The translations under genes and the position numbers were made by a program. The notes beneath the pieces were generated by a model. That model worked only from the letters and a program-made list of their open reading frames with translations. It was not told the DNA's origin and ran no database searches. 64,000 nt of DNA from positions 46,320,986 through 46,384,985 of the forward strand of contig CM055104.1 of NCBI GenBank assembly GCA_029204225.1. Reading direction: 5' to 3'. Positions within the stretch are counted from its first letter, which is position 1, and each line of letters begins with the position of its first letter. Source of the stretch: Diphasiastrum complanatum. Its lineage: Eukaryota > Streptophyta > Lycopodiopsida > Lycopodiales > Lycopodiaceae. Shown piece by piece: positions 50,801-59,788 of this stretch.

Positions 50801-51458
50801 TTTTTTATGCTATTATTAGATATTACATACTTGGGGTGCACTTGCTTTATCTAATGTAGCATTTTTTGGTTCGAAGACATAAATAGAGCATCTTCAATAT
50901 GTCCTCTATATTATCAGAGGGAGCTACCATTGTGTCTTTCGTGATCAATCAATTACGCTTCCCTTGTTGACTTCTTATGATGATTGGAGATGTGTAGCAT
51001 TCATGATATGGAAGATGGTTCCATTTGAGGAGTGATGGCGTTTGTAGCAACTGCCCCAGTATGAGCACTATGCACTATACCTCTTTCTTTTGCAAATGTG
51101 GGCCTGGCACAAATACAGGATGACATGTCGATCCCTTTCATACATCCAGAGACAACGAATGACAACCTTCACACACATGCGCACACCCACCACGATCTAT
51201 GGCACCCCCATCACAAACTTCTTGAAACAAATATACCATGTCATGGAGTGATATATGCCAGCTAGTTATTTCTTTGAAGCTCTTGGTTTGAGCTCTCTTA
51301 TAGTTTTTTTGCTTATATTAGTATTTCACACTCAATCTATTGTTACGTGCTAGTCTTTTCCTTTGGAGATGTCATATTCTCACTATGTTACAATACATGA
51401 CATCTACTCATTTTGTCATATGTAGTATGGACCTTTTGGTTTCTTGTGGACATTAATA

Positions 51459-51525
<67 letters not shown>

Positions 51526-54500
51526 GTTCCTTATAAAAATCTCTTCAACTGAAGAAGATGGTGGCTGGAGGTGCCTGTTTTTTCCTCTTTAGAAAGAAAC
51601 TATGACATGGATCCAGAAAGGAATTCTTGTTGACTAGTTTATGTGCAGGTGGCATGACGAATCCTTGCAAGAGAGCATTAAAAGGCATGAACATTATTTG
51701 GCTCTCCATCTTCAATTGAAACCTGGAATGAAGGTGTAGTAACACAATCACTATGCATATGCAGCTTTCTACCTTTGTGTTTGAAATCAGATGATCTTGC
51801 ATGTATGGGTTTAATTAATATTTGAAAGTCCAGGTATTGGATGTTGGGTGTGGCATTGGAGGACCTCTGAGAGAGATAGCGAGATTCAGGTTGTAAGCAT
51901 CCCTATGTTGTGAATATTTTCCTATGATATATCCACTTCCTAGAAAATTTTCATGATTTTTTATAATTTGAAACTTTTGCTTTCTAGGCTCAAAGATATA
52001 ACATTGTACAATAAAGCCTGTGGCTTAAAGAATGCACTTCACAGTTGTAAATGGTGGGATTTGCTATTCATTTTTTTGGCTTAGTTGGATGTCCACCGCC
52101 GTTTGTTATTGGTTCGAATTATGTATCCCTTCGTATGGAATGACACGCTATCTGATGGCCCGTTTCTACCAGAATATTCAAGAATTCATGAAGGGTATAT
52201 CATCCAAGTTCCAACCTGATTATTCTACAAAGTTGACATCTTTTGCTTAGATGCCGAGTCATGGCCTCATTATCATATTCACAGAATATGAATAGGTTTC
52301 TATCTTTGCCTCGTATCATAGGATTGGAATGAATGTAAGTCTGGTGGACGTTGAGTGCTTCAAGTGTATGGTGAATCTTCCATATCACCTTATGAGGTTC
52401 TGGGTCAGGAATATCTACAGTCCTCCTCTTGAAAGATATCACAATGTGGCAAAGTAAAACATATGTAGGATGTAGCATGGCCGAGCCGTGGGAGCAGCGA
52501 GGGCGGGTACGGGACATAGTTTGTCATGAGGAATGATGGCTACTTTGCTTCCACATGTCACATATCATTAAAAAATGTGTGCATTTAGGAGTACACCCTG
52601 CAATCACATATGTTGGCTCTCCTCACAACCAACGACAACGCGACTCGTCAGCAAAATAGCTCCTCACGAAGACTATGATACTGGTAGTTTACATGTTACA
52701 TGCTTTTTAAATGGCCATGACTTGCTAGCTGTTGAAAAAGTTCTGTCCTTGGGACCGAAGAAGATTTCAAAGAGAATGATTTTTGACATGATTGTCGGAA
52801 CATCATTTTGACAAGCCAACTTCAGGAAAATTTAAAATGAAAGTTGCTTGTACGACAGATAAAATCGAACTTTATGCTCACTTGATATAGTGATGCTTTC
52901 TGTGAAAGCATTTCAAGCCAGAGGACAATCCCAAATGGCTCTTGATAGTGTGGCTTGCCATGTGTTGTGCACTATTATTAAAAAGTAAGTTCAATAGTAA
53001 AACATGCTCTATGCCGTTGCTCTATTTTCCATCTGTGATGTTCGTTGCTCTATTTTCCATATTTGGTTATCAATTGGATTCAATGACATGTTATTCATGA
53101 TAAAGCTTTTCTGATGCTACAACCATTTCAATTCGCCAAACTCCTATGTATTGCAATATATGAAACGAGAGGCATGATTTCAAGCAAAAGTTAAGTAAAA
53201 GCAGACCAAGTCAACTGATTTTTAGAACTATGGTCGCCTTATATTCACCTTTCTCTACTATACACAATTGAGAAAAGTGAATGTGAGTTAACACTTTCTG
53301 GTGCAAGAGCTCATTTCTACATGTCTTTTATATTAAGAGTAAGAATTAGTCCAAAATAATAATTTTTTGATAATGAGTTGTTAAATTGTAATGACACGGG
53401 GCGTTCTCTTATTGATGGTCTGAGTACTTTCGCTATAAAGAACATTCTAACATAAAAGAAACAAGGCACAATGTCAACAGCTCGTACCCTTTGCTGTCTG
53501 TATTGCAGTGGTGCACATGTTACTGGTTTGAACAATAACGAATACCAAATCTCTAGAGGATCTGTAAGCATCAGTCCTCAGTGCTTTTGCTGTATGTCAT
53601 ATTTTACATGTCAGTCTCAATGTATAAGATAATGTTGGTGCTTATGCTTTGATCTTTTGCTTGAGATAGCTGAGTGAGCTGCTGCTCATAGAAACTGACT
53701 ATTCTACTGAAGTTTGAGATGGGCTTGTGTTTCTTTGCCATAGTATTATTCCAGAAACTTTTTGGTTATTTTCCTCTAAACGATTTTCTGTGCTGCTATC
53801 CTGAATTTCAGGTGCTGAATAAGAAATATGGAGTAGAGGAAACCTGTGACTACTTGAAGGTGCACGGTGAACTTATAAAACTAACATGAAAATAGATGTA
53901 TGCACTTATTTTCACAGCATTTTTCAACTTGTGCTCTTTTTCCATTGAATAATTGTGCATGTTATATCCTCAACTCTGGCATAAGCCAGTGTGCTGGCAG
54001 GAGTTTTCATACGACTTCCACTAACATCATCTTACACATTTTATTATTGTTGTCATATTATGACTAACAATCAGGTACATTTAGCATCTCTGTACATAAC
54101 ATAGCTAAAAGAAGACATGAAGATTTCTGAAATGATCGGCATTGCCGATCTCAAAGTGAAAAGAAAACTGACTTGCAAATCATATTTGCCTCTTGCATAA
54201 GGGTACAACTTTTCTTCTTTCTGATATATTGAATTGGTGGCTTATTGGGATGCAGGCAGATTTCATGAAAATGCCTATTCCTGATAATACATATGATGCA
54301 ATTTATACAATTGAGGCTACATGTCATGCTCCAAATCCAGTCAGTATCCTCTAGTTCTCATTGAGAAGTATAAGTCAGTTTATGCTTCTGCCATTTCTTC
54401 TTCTGTGTATGTGAAAAATCAGCTTCTGGACCAGAAGTATTTTATGCAGAAAGGATCGAGATAAATTGAAAGCATTTATTGATCTTGTTGATAGGTTGCC

Positions 54501-55021
54501 TGCTACAAAGAAATTTTAAGGGTCCTCAAGCCTGGCCAACTCTTTGCTGGATATGAGTGGTGCATGACTGATACATTTGACCCCAATAATGAGGTGCATC
54601 ATAAAATCAAGGTGCAGTTTCTACTTAATATGTTCCCAAGCTTTTTTTCAGAATCAATATTGAGCTTCCGTGTCTTTCTTGAGGATCATTAGTTGCACTA
54701 TCCCAAGGCTATAACTTTTTCTGTGTTGTGCAATGTGATATGCATCGAGTCACTTGTATACATTGATCATCTTTGAAATTTAGATGGGCGGTGCTAACTG
54801 GTTAACCGTTATACTGATATAATTGGTGATGATGAATTTTGACACTAGACTTCATAAAATCGAAGTTTGCACATTTCTTATTGTTATGCTTGAGGATTAA
54901 GCTGGATTTAACACTGGGAGACGTTCTTTATGATCAGGCTGAGATTGAGCTTGGTAACGGTCTTCCGGACATACGGACAACAAGACAATGTCTTGAAGCT
55001 CTTAGATTGGCAGGTTTTGAG
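35763..55021 (+). CDS. SMT1: sterol C-24 methyltransferase SMT1, exons 1-10, 3' end missing
   Basis: Encodes cycloartenol C24-methyltransferase, which moves a methyl group from S-adenosylmethionine to the sterol side chain as the first committed phytosterol step at the ER. I assembled it by eye from ten exons: 35763-35845, 37118-37184, 41967-42040, 51649-51733, 51834-51889, 53509-53563, 53812-53859, 54256-54339, 54495-54611, 54938-55021. All introns are GT...AG and all phases join. The 251 codons include sterol-binding region I ([13 protein letters not shown]), the SAM motif [36 protein letters not shown] and [13 protein letters not shown]. There is no N-terminal membrane helix, so it is SMT1 rather than SMT2. 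The last roughly 85-95 residues (KDL...PWYLPL region onwards) were not found before 64000. No stop or frameshift was seen in the ten exons. Confidence 0.93.
37118..37184 (+). CDS. SMT1: SMT1 exon 2
   Basis: After CTGCAG, one base completes Glu, followed by 22 codons ([20 protein letters not shown], then DM); donor GTATAT. It corresponds to the YEKYH..YGG segment of the family. Confidence 0.9.
38122..38650 (+). repeat. plus-strand LTR related to the 28-33 kb family
   Basis: Starts TGTTACATCC and shares ordered motifs with LTR 1/2: GGGCCCAAATGCTCTAATTA, then TTATGGAGC.AGTGCATG, CTATATAA and the cytosine-rich block after it. It contains a SINE insertion. Its 3' end is unclear and may be cut by the minus-strand gypsy next to it. 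Confidence 0.55.
38283..38367 (-). mobile_element. tRNA-derived SINE-like insertion with 17-bp TSD
   Basis: An 85-bp insertion flanked by perfect repeats TCTAATTAGGACTTATG (38266-38282 and 38368-38384). The minus strand has a polymerase III box-A-like TTAGTTGGTTAGC and box-B-like GGTTCGAGCC at tRNA spacing. It is too degenerate at the ends for a tRNA gene. It lies inside an LTR inside SMT1 intron 2. Confidence 0.85.
38660..41270 (-). mobile_element. Ty3/gypsy remnant in SMT1 intron 2
   Basis: Minus-strand order: RT start ([20 protein letters not shown], 41000-40884), RNase H remnants (about 40740-40250), integrase (39786-39562, MDFVVGL...[13 protein letters not shown]), polypurine tract AAGGGGGGAAG (38851-38861) and an LTR start TGTCATGCCC at 38848. 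The 5' half is lost. It resembles the element at 1-2420 in the segment before integrase. Many stops. Confidence 0.8.
41967..42040 (+). CDS. SMT1: SMT1 exon 3 (sterol-binding region I)
   Basis: After TTCTAG, 24 codons ([17 protein letters not shown], then QSFHFAH) plus AG of Arg; donor GTGAGA. Holds the aromatic YEYGWG motif. It lies between two large introns of 4.8 and 9.6 kb. Confidence 0.93.
42041..45586. other. SMT1 intron 3, unassigned first part
   Basis: AT-rich intron sequence with no recognised exon, RNA or repeat family. Short open frames show no domain. Confidence 0.5.
46716..47525. mobile_element. hAT-like non-autonomous element (element C), perfect 8-bp TSD
   Basis: 810 bp, TIR CATAGTTGCAGCG at the left and CGCTGCAACTATG at the right, flanked by CTCTCAAG on both sides (46708-46715 and 47526-47533). 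Subterminal regions are rich in ATTCGCGA/GAATCGC-type palindromic units. The middle (47040-47260) is very GC-rich. No transposase frame is seen. Confidence 0.93.
47085..47260. repeat. GC-rich palindromic tandem units in element C
   Basis: Three consecutive 30-40 bp units of the form GGGGGTTCGGGGG...TAGCCCCC / GGGGGGCAACGCCCCCC, each able to fold on itself. Poly-A (46770) and poly-A (47413) tracts lie on either side. Confidence 0.7.
47738..49098. other. SMT1 intron 3, unassigned
   Basis: No exon, domain or RNA was recognised between the truncated Copia gag and a gypsy integrase fragment. Confidence 0.45.
49099..49392 (-). pseudogene. gypsy integrase core fragment
   Basis: Minus-strand 97 codons with [15 protein letters not shown], then [15 protein letters not shown] and FTGNFW, the central part of a Ty3/gypsy integrase. 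No other domain of this element was found next to it. Confidence 0.85.
49442..49854 (-). repeat. Copia-type LTR, minus orientation
   Basis: 413 bp, TGTGTAACCATGG to TTTCCTACA on the minus strand, preceded by the purine-rich AAAAGGTCGAGAG. The ends match the LTR at 57955-58331. It is followed by TGTACTTATTG rather than a primer site, so it is a 3' or solo LTR. Internal 3'-end sequence continues to about 50014. Confidence 0.75.
50015..51461. other. SMT1 intron 3, last part before exon 4
   Basis: No gene was recognised. The last about 100 bp before 51462 resemble a non-LTR 3' end (CATTAATAAAG followed by CT repeats). Confidence 0.4.
51462..51522. repeat. (CT)n tract after TTAATAAAG
   Basis: About 30 CT units directly after CATTAATAAAG, 127 bp before SMT1 exon 4. 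It has the same head as the CT tails at 55792 and 56086. Confidence 0.9.
51649..51733 (+). CDS. SMT1: SMT1 exon 4
   Basis: After GTGCAG, G completes Arg, then 28 codons ([20 protein letters not shown], then LQLKPGMK); donor GTGTAG. Confidence 0.93.
51834..51889 (+). CDS. SMT1: SMT1 exon 5 (SAM motif I)
   Basis: [18 protein letters not shown] plus AG of a split Ser codon; acceptor TCCAG, donor GTTGTA. The Gly-rich loop binds S-adenosylmethionine. Confidence 0.95.
53509..53563 (+). CDS. SMT1: SMT1 exon 6
   Basis: T completes Ser, then [18 protein letters not shown]; acceptor TTGCAG, donor GTAAGC. The LNNNEYQI block is diagnostic for SMT1/Erg6. Confidence 0.95.
53812..53859 (+). CDS. SMT1: SMT1 exon 7
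   Basis: Sixteen codons ([16 protein letters not shown]); acceptor TTTCAG, donor GTGCAC. Somewhat diverged from the family but in phase. Confidence 0.9.
54256..54339 (+). CDS. SMT1: SMT1 exon 8
   Basis: Twenty-eight codons beginning [20 protein letters not shown] and containing ATCHAPNP; acceptor ATGCAG, donor GTCAGT. Confidence 0.95.
54495..54611 (+). CDS. SMT1: SMT1 exon 9
   Basis: Thirty-nine codons with [20 protein letters not shown] and [17 protein letters not shown]; acceptor GATAG, donor GTGCAG. Confidence 0.95.
54938..55021 (+). CDS. SMT1: SMT1 exon 10
   Basis: Twenty-eight codons beginning [20 protein letters not shown] and ending LAGFE; acceptor ATCAG, donor GTACTA. The next family block (EKDLA...PWYLPL) was searched for downstream and not found. 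Confidence 0.95.
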
Positions 55022-55507
55022 GTACTATGTTCATGAATTTTTCCAGCTGTAGAGGTGAAATTTTCATTAGAGCAACTTCTTGTCATTTTGACAACATCAT
55101 CTACTTTCTCGCAAATGCCCTGATGGTGTGTAGCTACGGTACTAGATTTACATTGACCTTGTATTCAGTTAAGGGACTGCCTTTGATGATCTGCCACCTA
55201 AAAAACACAGCCAAGAGTCTTAGATTGTTTAGGAAGCCCATTTAGTTGCTTGGATTGAAAACAATATAATGGTCTGCTATCTTGCCTTCTAAGTGTGTTA
55301 AGTGAGCTTTTCAATAATTGAAGATGCTTGCTGGTGGTCGACAAGTCAAGGCATGTATATGACAGCAGGTATGAGGTTCCACCGGTTCCTCTTTGTCAGC
55401 AAGTCTTAACATTTCCTGGACAGAATCTGCTCCTCAAACAGCTGGCATAGTGATCAAAGATTGAATTTAATCAGATAAAACTATTGATACGACTCTGAAT
55501 TGAAGAT
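55022..55507. other. SMT1 intron 10, first part
   Basis: I looked for the next SMT1 exon here and found none; the bases are otherwise unassigned. Confidence 0.5.
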
Positions 55508-55787
55508 CCCCCCCCCCCCTCTCTCTCTCTCTCTCGCTCATATGTACATTTTCTCCACCTGGCCCGGGTTGTGGGCATTGGTACTTTTTCTGTAGTTCTT
55601 CTGTTATACCTAGCCCGGGTTGTGGGCTTATTTCACTTTTGCTTTGTTCTACTTTCATTCGTAGCTAGTTTATAGCATTTTACGGTCACGTCCTCCTATG
55701 GATGATGCTCCCACTGTTGCTTGTACAGATTTTCTTTTTGGTCTTATGCACCCACGGGTGCCCAAAAGATGTTAATAAAGCTTTCTT

Positions 55788-55862
<75 letters not shown>

Positions 55863-56082
55863 GTGTCCCGGGTTGTGGGCATTGGTACTTTTTCTGTAGT
55901 TCTTCTGTTATACCTGGCCCGGGTTGTGGGCTTATTTCACTTTTGCTTTGTTCTACTTTCATTCGTAGCTAGTTTATAGCATTTTACGGCCACGTCCTCC
56001 TATGGATGATACTCCCATTGTTGCTTGTACATATTTTCTTTTTGGTCTTATGCACCCATGGGTGCCCAAAAGATTTTAATAA

Positions 56083-56131
<49 letters not shown>
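55508..56131 (+). repeat. head-to-tail non-LTR 3' ends with (CT)n tails
   Basis: A C-run and CT run (55508-55535) precede two copies of a unit beginning CCCGGGTTGTGGGCATTGG (55563 and 55867, period 304). Each ends in GGGTGCCCAAAAGAT, TTAATAAAG/A and a CT run (55792-55857; 56086-56131). Each unit also holds a second CCCGGGTTGTGGGC about 51 bp in. Confidence 0.85.
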
Positions 56132-56134
<3 letters not shown>

Positions 56135-56877
56135 CAGTCAAGTACAGAGATGGATACCAGAGCACTACATGCCATAGGTCAGGCAAGTTTCAAACCAAGA
56201 TATACTACATCAGATCATATTTTCACCTTGAGATCCATCATTGAGGAGGCTAAGGCCAGGAGAGAGCGTGTATACTACTGCTTTGTGGATTTCTGCAAAG
56301 CCTTTGACTCTGTGCCTCGACATTTACTGATACAGAGACTTCGGGACCGTGGCTTCTAGGAGGATATCATACAGGCAGTTGTGGCATTATACAGACGAGT
56401 TATTGGCCGGATCCGAGTATCAGGAGTTGTATCACCAGAGATAGAGAGTACCATTGGGGTTAAGCAGGTATGTCCTCTCTCACCTACACTCTTTGGTTTA
56501 TATATAGATGAGCTTGAGCAGGTTATATAGACAGAGGGAGGTGAGGGATGCACATTGGGTGACCTCGTTATCGCTATCCTATTATATGCTGATGATGTGG
56601 TTTTGCTTTCGAGGACGAGGAAAGGTCTGCAGCGGCATCTTGACGCGCTTCACTCTTTTTGTACTCAGTGGGGATTATCAGTGAATGTGGCCAAAACCAA
56701 AGTTATGGTATTTAACACCTCCAGATCCTTCATGATGTGATAGGTGCTTCTATGGGAGGAGCATCCACTTGAGGTAGTTGACTCCTACACATACCTAAGC
56801 GTGGTGTTTTCTGGTCCCACTTTCAGCATGCGACTACGGCATTTTCCCGGCTACCAAAGGGCTATGCATCATTGGTT
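56132..56877 (+). pseudogene. non-LTR retrotransposon reverse transcriptase fragment
   Basis: Plus-strand frames with stops give GQASFKPRYTTSDHIFTLRS, YYCFVDFCKAFDSVPRHLL, PLSPTLFGLYIDELEQVI, the catalytic ILLYADDVVLLS (about 56578-56613), then VNVAKTKVMVF and YTYLSVVFSGPTFSMR. A frameshift near 56836 restores RLPKGYASL. The match ends at about 56877. The RT core is almost complete, but endonuclease and 3' UTR are missing. Confidence 0.88.
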
Positions 56878-57114
56878 GTCAGAGTTAGAGGAGCTTCTGT
56901 TGCGGGTAAGGACCTCGTGGCTGAGGCAAATGCTTTCATTCATTCCACCTTTGGTCTCAAAGAGGATGCGATATCTGCTGCTTGGGTGGGTAAGCTCCAA
57001 TCCACTACAGTGTTTTTGCGTTTCAAGGATGCTTTGCTTCGTCAAAAGGTTCTATGTAAAAGAGGTTGCCTGAAGGAATCTACTATGTTTATGGAGATAA
57101 ATCAAGCTTCCTAG
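56878..57114 (+). pseudogene. unrecognised coding-like fragment
   Basis: About 75 codons with no stop (FGLKEDAISAAWVGKLQ, TTVFLRFKDALLRQKVL, KESTMFMEIN). The pattern of a hydrophobic strand, RFKD.. and a later FMEIN resembles LINE ORF1-type RNA-binding segments, but I cannot name the family. It joins the RT fragment abruptly. Confidence 0.35.
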
Positions 57115-57371
57115 TAGCTGCCTATACAAAGTAGCATAAGAGTCGCCGAACTTAGAAAGATTTTTACCTTGTCCTACCTAGTGCCTTCCTCTCTTGCTCG
57201 TGATTTTTGAGATAAGGTTACTCTCTCGGTATATACCGGATCTTCCAATAGTATAGAACTTTAGAATTGGTATTTTTAGCTTGACACCTATTGTTCACAC
57301 CTCGTATAAGTGAGCAATAGATCCAGCTTCCTACACTTCATCTTTCTGGACGAGCATTAACATGGTGGTGT

Positions 57372-57870
57372 ATGCATCAGTCAGTTCCTGATCCTGCTAC
57401 TACTTGGGCCAAGTTCAAGGTGGCAATACATTCCGCGATGGTGGATCTTACTTGGCTCCAATCACAACTTGACCTCTATTGGCAACTGAAGCAAATAGGT
57501 CAACTCTTAGAATATACTGGTCACTCCAATCTTATATGTACACTAATCTTCCCCTTGGTGAGGTTATTGGTCGTTACATTGCTGGTTTACGTGGTGCTTT
57601 ACGCTATGATGTTCAGCTTGTCAGCCCACTTTTTTAGATCGTGCTATGTCGCTTGCTTTCACTTTACAACATACATATCTAAACCAGCAACCGTCATTCT
57701 CATCTCGTTCTTTTTCTCATTCTGTTACTCCTCTTGGGTCGTCCTCTTCTATCGCTTAGTCCTCTACTCCGTCTCCTCCCATTCCTTCGATGCGTCCTCC
57801 TTCTGTTCCTTGTAATGTCGTTTTAAATGCTATTCTTCACAAGAGATGAATGAAATCTATTCTAAGAACC
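57372..57870 (+). pseudogene. gypsy gag scrap
   Basis: Frame-shifted plus-strand reading gives EVIGRYIAGLRGALRYDVQL followed by AMSLAFTLQ and a Ser/Pro-rich tail, as in the second half of plant gypsy gag. No flanking domains. Confidence 0.6.
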
Positions 57871-57954
57871 TTTGTTTAATTGTCATAGCGGTTAGAAATA
57901 AATGACTATGCTGAAGTTAATCCATAGGTTACTTTGACCCAAAAGGTCGAGATT

Positions 57955-58331
57955 TGTGTAACCATGGGTATTTAGTTATTTAGGCCATCTTAAATTTGTC
58001 TTAAATTCAGTTGGACCCAATTTTGGTCATGTACTGACTCGTGGGTCCTTAGGGGTCTAATTTTGTTTAGGGGCCCTATCTTGACTTTTAGAGGTGCCCT
58101 ACATTTAGTAAGTGGTTAACCTTAGGGTTTGGTGGCATTTGGTCACATCCAGGTAGAGTACTTAGATGCTCATTGTGTATTCCATTTTATACAGTTTGGC
58201 TCTCCATTGCTCTTGTTGTTGTTTTCTCTCTCTCTCTCTCTTAGAGTTGGGCGCCCAGCCTCTTCTCTCTTGTTTCTTGTGGAGATTGATTGATAACTAG
58301 ATCTTGGTGACTTGTCTCTTGCTTTCCTACA
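57955..58331 (+). repeat. 5' LTR of the 58-62.7 kb Copia
   Basis: 377 bp with TG...CA ends. The 31 bases before it (CCATAGGTTACTTTGACCC then AAAAGGTCGAGA) are also found before the minus-strand LTR at 49854, so either the LTR starts further left or an older element's 3' end lies here. Confidence 0.75.
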
Positions 58332-59043
58332 TGGTATCAGAGCTACCGGATCTGCAACAAGCTTGTTTGTTGGCGCCCTACCAGAAGAGGAGCTTCTCTG
58401 CTTTTTTTTGTGAAATTTCAGCATCTTGCTGATCTTTTCAAGTGGAGTTTGGATCAGCTTTTTTGTCTCTTTCAGGTTGAAGGAGGGCGGCCATCAAAGA
58501 TCTTGGAGGAGCAATTTTTGGCACCCAAAAATCAGAATCTCAAATCTGATTTTTATGCAACCAGTTTTCAGCAAGTTTTGTTTGGAGGAGGGCGCCCAAA
58601 AATCTGCAACTGATTTTTGGTTGTGGTGTCTCCTTATCTTGCTGTTTTTGTTTTCAGGTTTGCATTTGTGTAGGAGGGCACCCAAAATTCAGCAAACCCT
58701 ATTCAGGGTTAGGTCAACTTGTGGCTGGAAATTTGCAGATTCTCAGCAAGTAGTAGGGTGCTTTCAACAGCCCTATTGGAGTGTGTGTTGATCACACTAT
58801 TTGGCTTCCTAATTGGGTTTCGGTGTAGGCTTCAATCGAAGCTAACCTAATTTTCAAGAAGCTGGTTTTTTTGTGCAGAAAGACAGCCATCTATCCATTA
58901 TCTTCTGGGCACTTTGGTTGCAGATTGAAAGATATCTTGTGCTCCTATTTTTAGCTCTTTGTTTGCTGCAAATTTTTGAGTAGATTTGGTTGTGGAAAGG
59001 CTCTCTTTCCTATCTACTACAAGCTAAAATTTTGTTGGAGGTA
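58332..59043 (+). promoter_or_regulatory. Copia PBS and untranslated leader
   Basis: Begins with the exact tRNA-Met primer site. Three GGAGGGCG/GGAGGGCA...CCC motifs (58482, 58587, 58673) and a GGCGCC near 58371 recur in the leader and could form packaging or dimerisation hairpins. Confidence 0.7.
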
Positions 59044-59770
59044 ATGGATAAGAATCGGAAGCTATCGGTTCTTGGTGATGAGGAAAGGCCTCCGTCTTTG
59101 GCACCTCCTACACCTCGTGGATCATCATCATCAACATCATCTTCTCCATCTTCGGAAGAACAAAAGAAGTGGGATAGAAGGGATGCACAAGCACATTCTA
59201 TGGTTGCTCTTGCTAGATCTATCTTACCTCATATTAGGTCTTGTAAGACATCTAAAAGTGCGTGGGATACACTTTATACTATGTAGAGTCAAAAATCCAG
59301 CAAGAGTGGTGTATCTCAGAAATCAGCTTTCTTTGTTGAAGATGCAAGAAGGGGATCAAGTGACCAATCACTGGACGAAGATCAAGGATCTTCGTGAGGA
59401 GCTTCTCAATATTGATGAGATAATTGAGGATGCTCAATTTGTTTCCATTACTCTCAACTCATTACCTTGATCTTATCTTCCATTTGTTTCATCTTTGAGT
59501 ATCTCTCTTAGGGGACAGCAACTCTCCTTTGATGAACTTGTTGGGCTGCTTCTTCAAGAGGAGCAAACGAGGCAAAACTAAGGCAAGGGCAAAGGCAAGT
59601 CAAAAGGAAAGAGGAAGCCTCCTTCCAAGGATGAGCAAAAGCCCGTTGGAGGTCAAGATGTCAATACTCAAAAGAAGAAAGGGAAGTGCCATTATTGCAA
59701 AAGGTATGGGCACTTCATCAAGGATTGTAAGAAGAAGCTTGCGAAAGAGGAGAGTAAAGGAATTGATACT
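59044..59770 (+). pseudogene. Copia gag with CCHC knuckle
   Basis: Starts MDKNRKLSVLGDEE and carries the gag helix region (LPHIRSCKTSKSAWDTLY), LRNQLSLLKMQEGDQV and the zinc knuckle CHYCKRYGHFIKDC (about 59689-59730). One frameshift and two stops interrupt it. Confidence 0.85.
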
Positions 59771-59788
59771 AGTGCTTCACTTGCTACT

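Noticed and set aside
55022-55507. SMT1 exon 11 in the first part of intron 10
   Set aside because: No frame gives the expected EKDLA...PWYLPL block or anything like it with splice sites.
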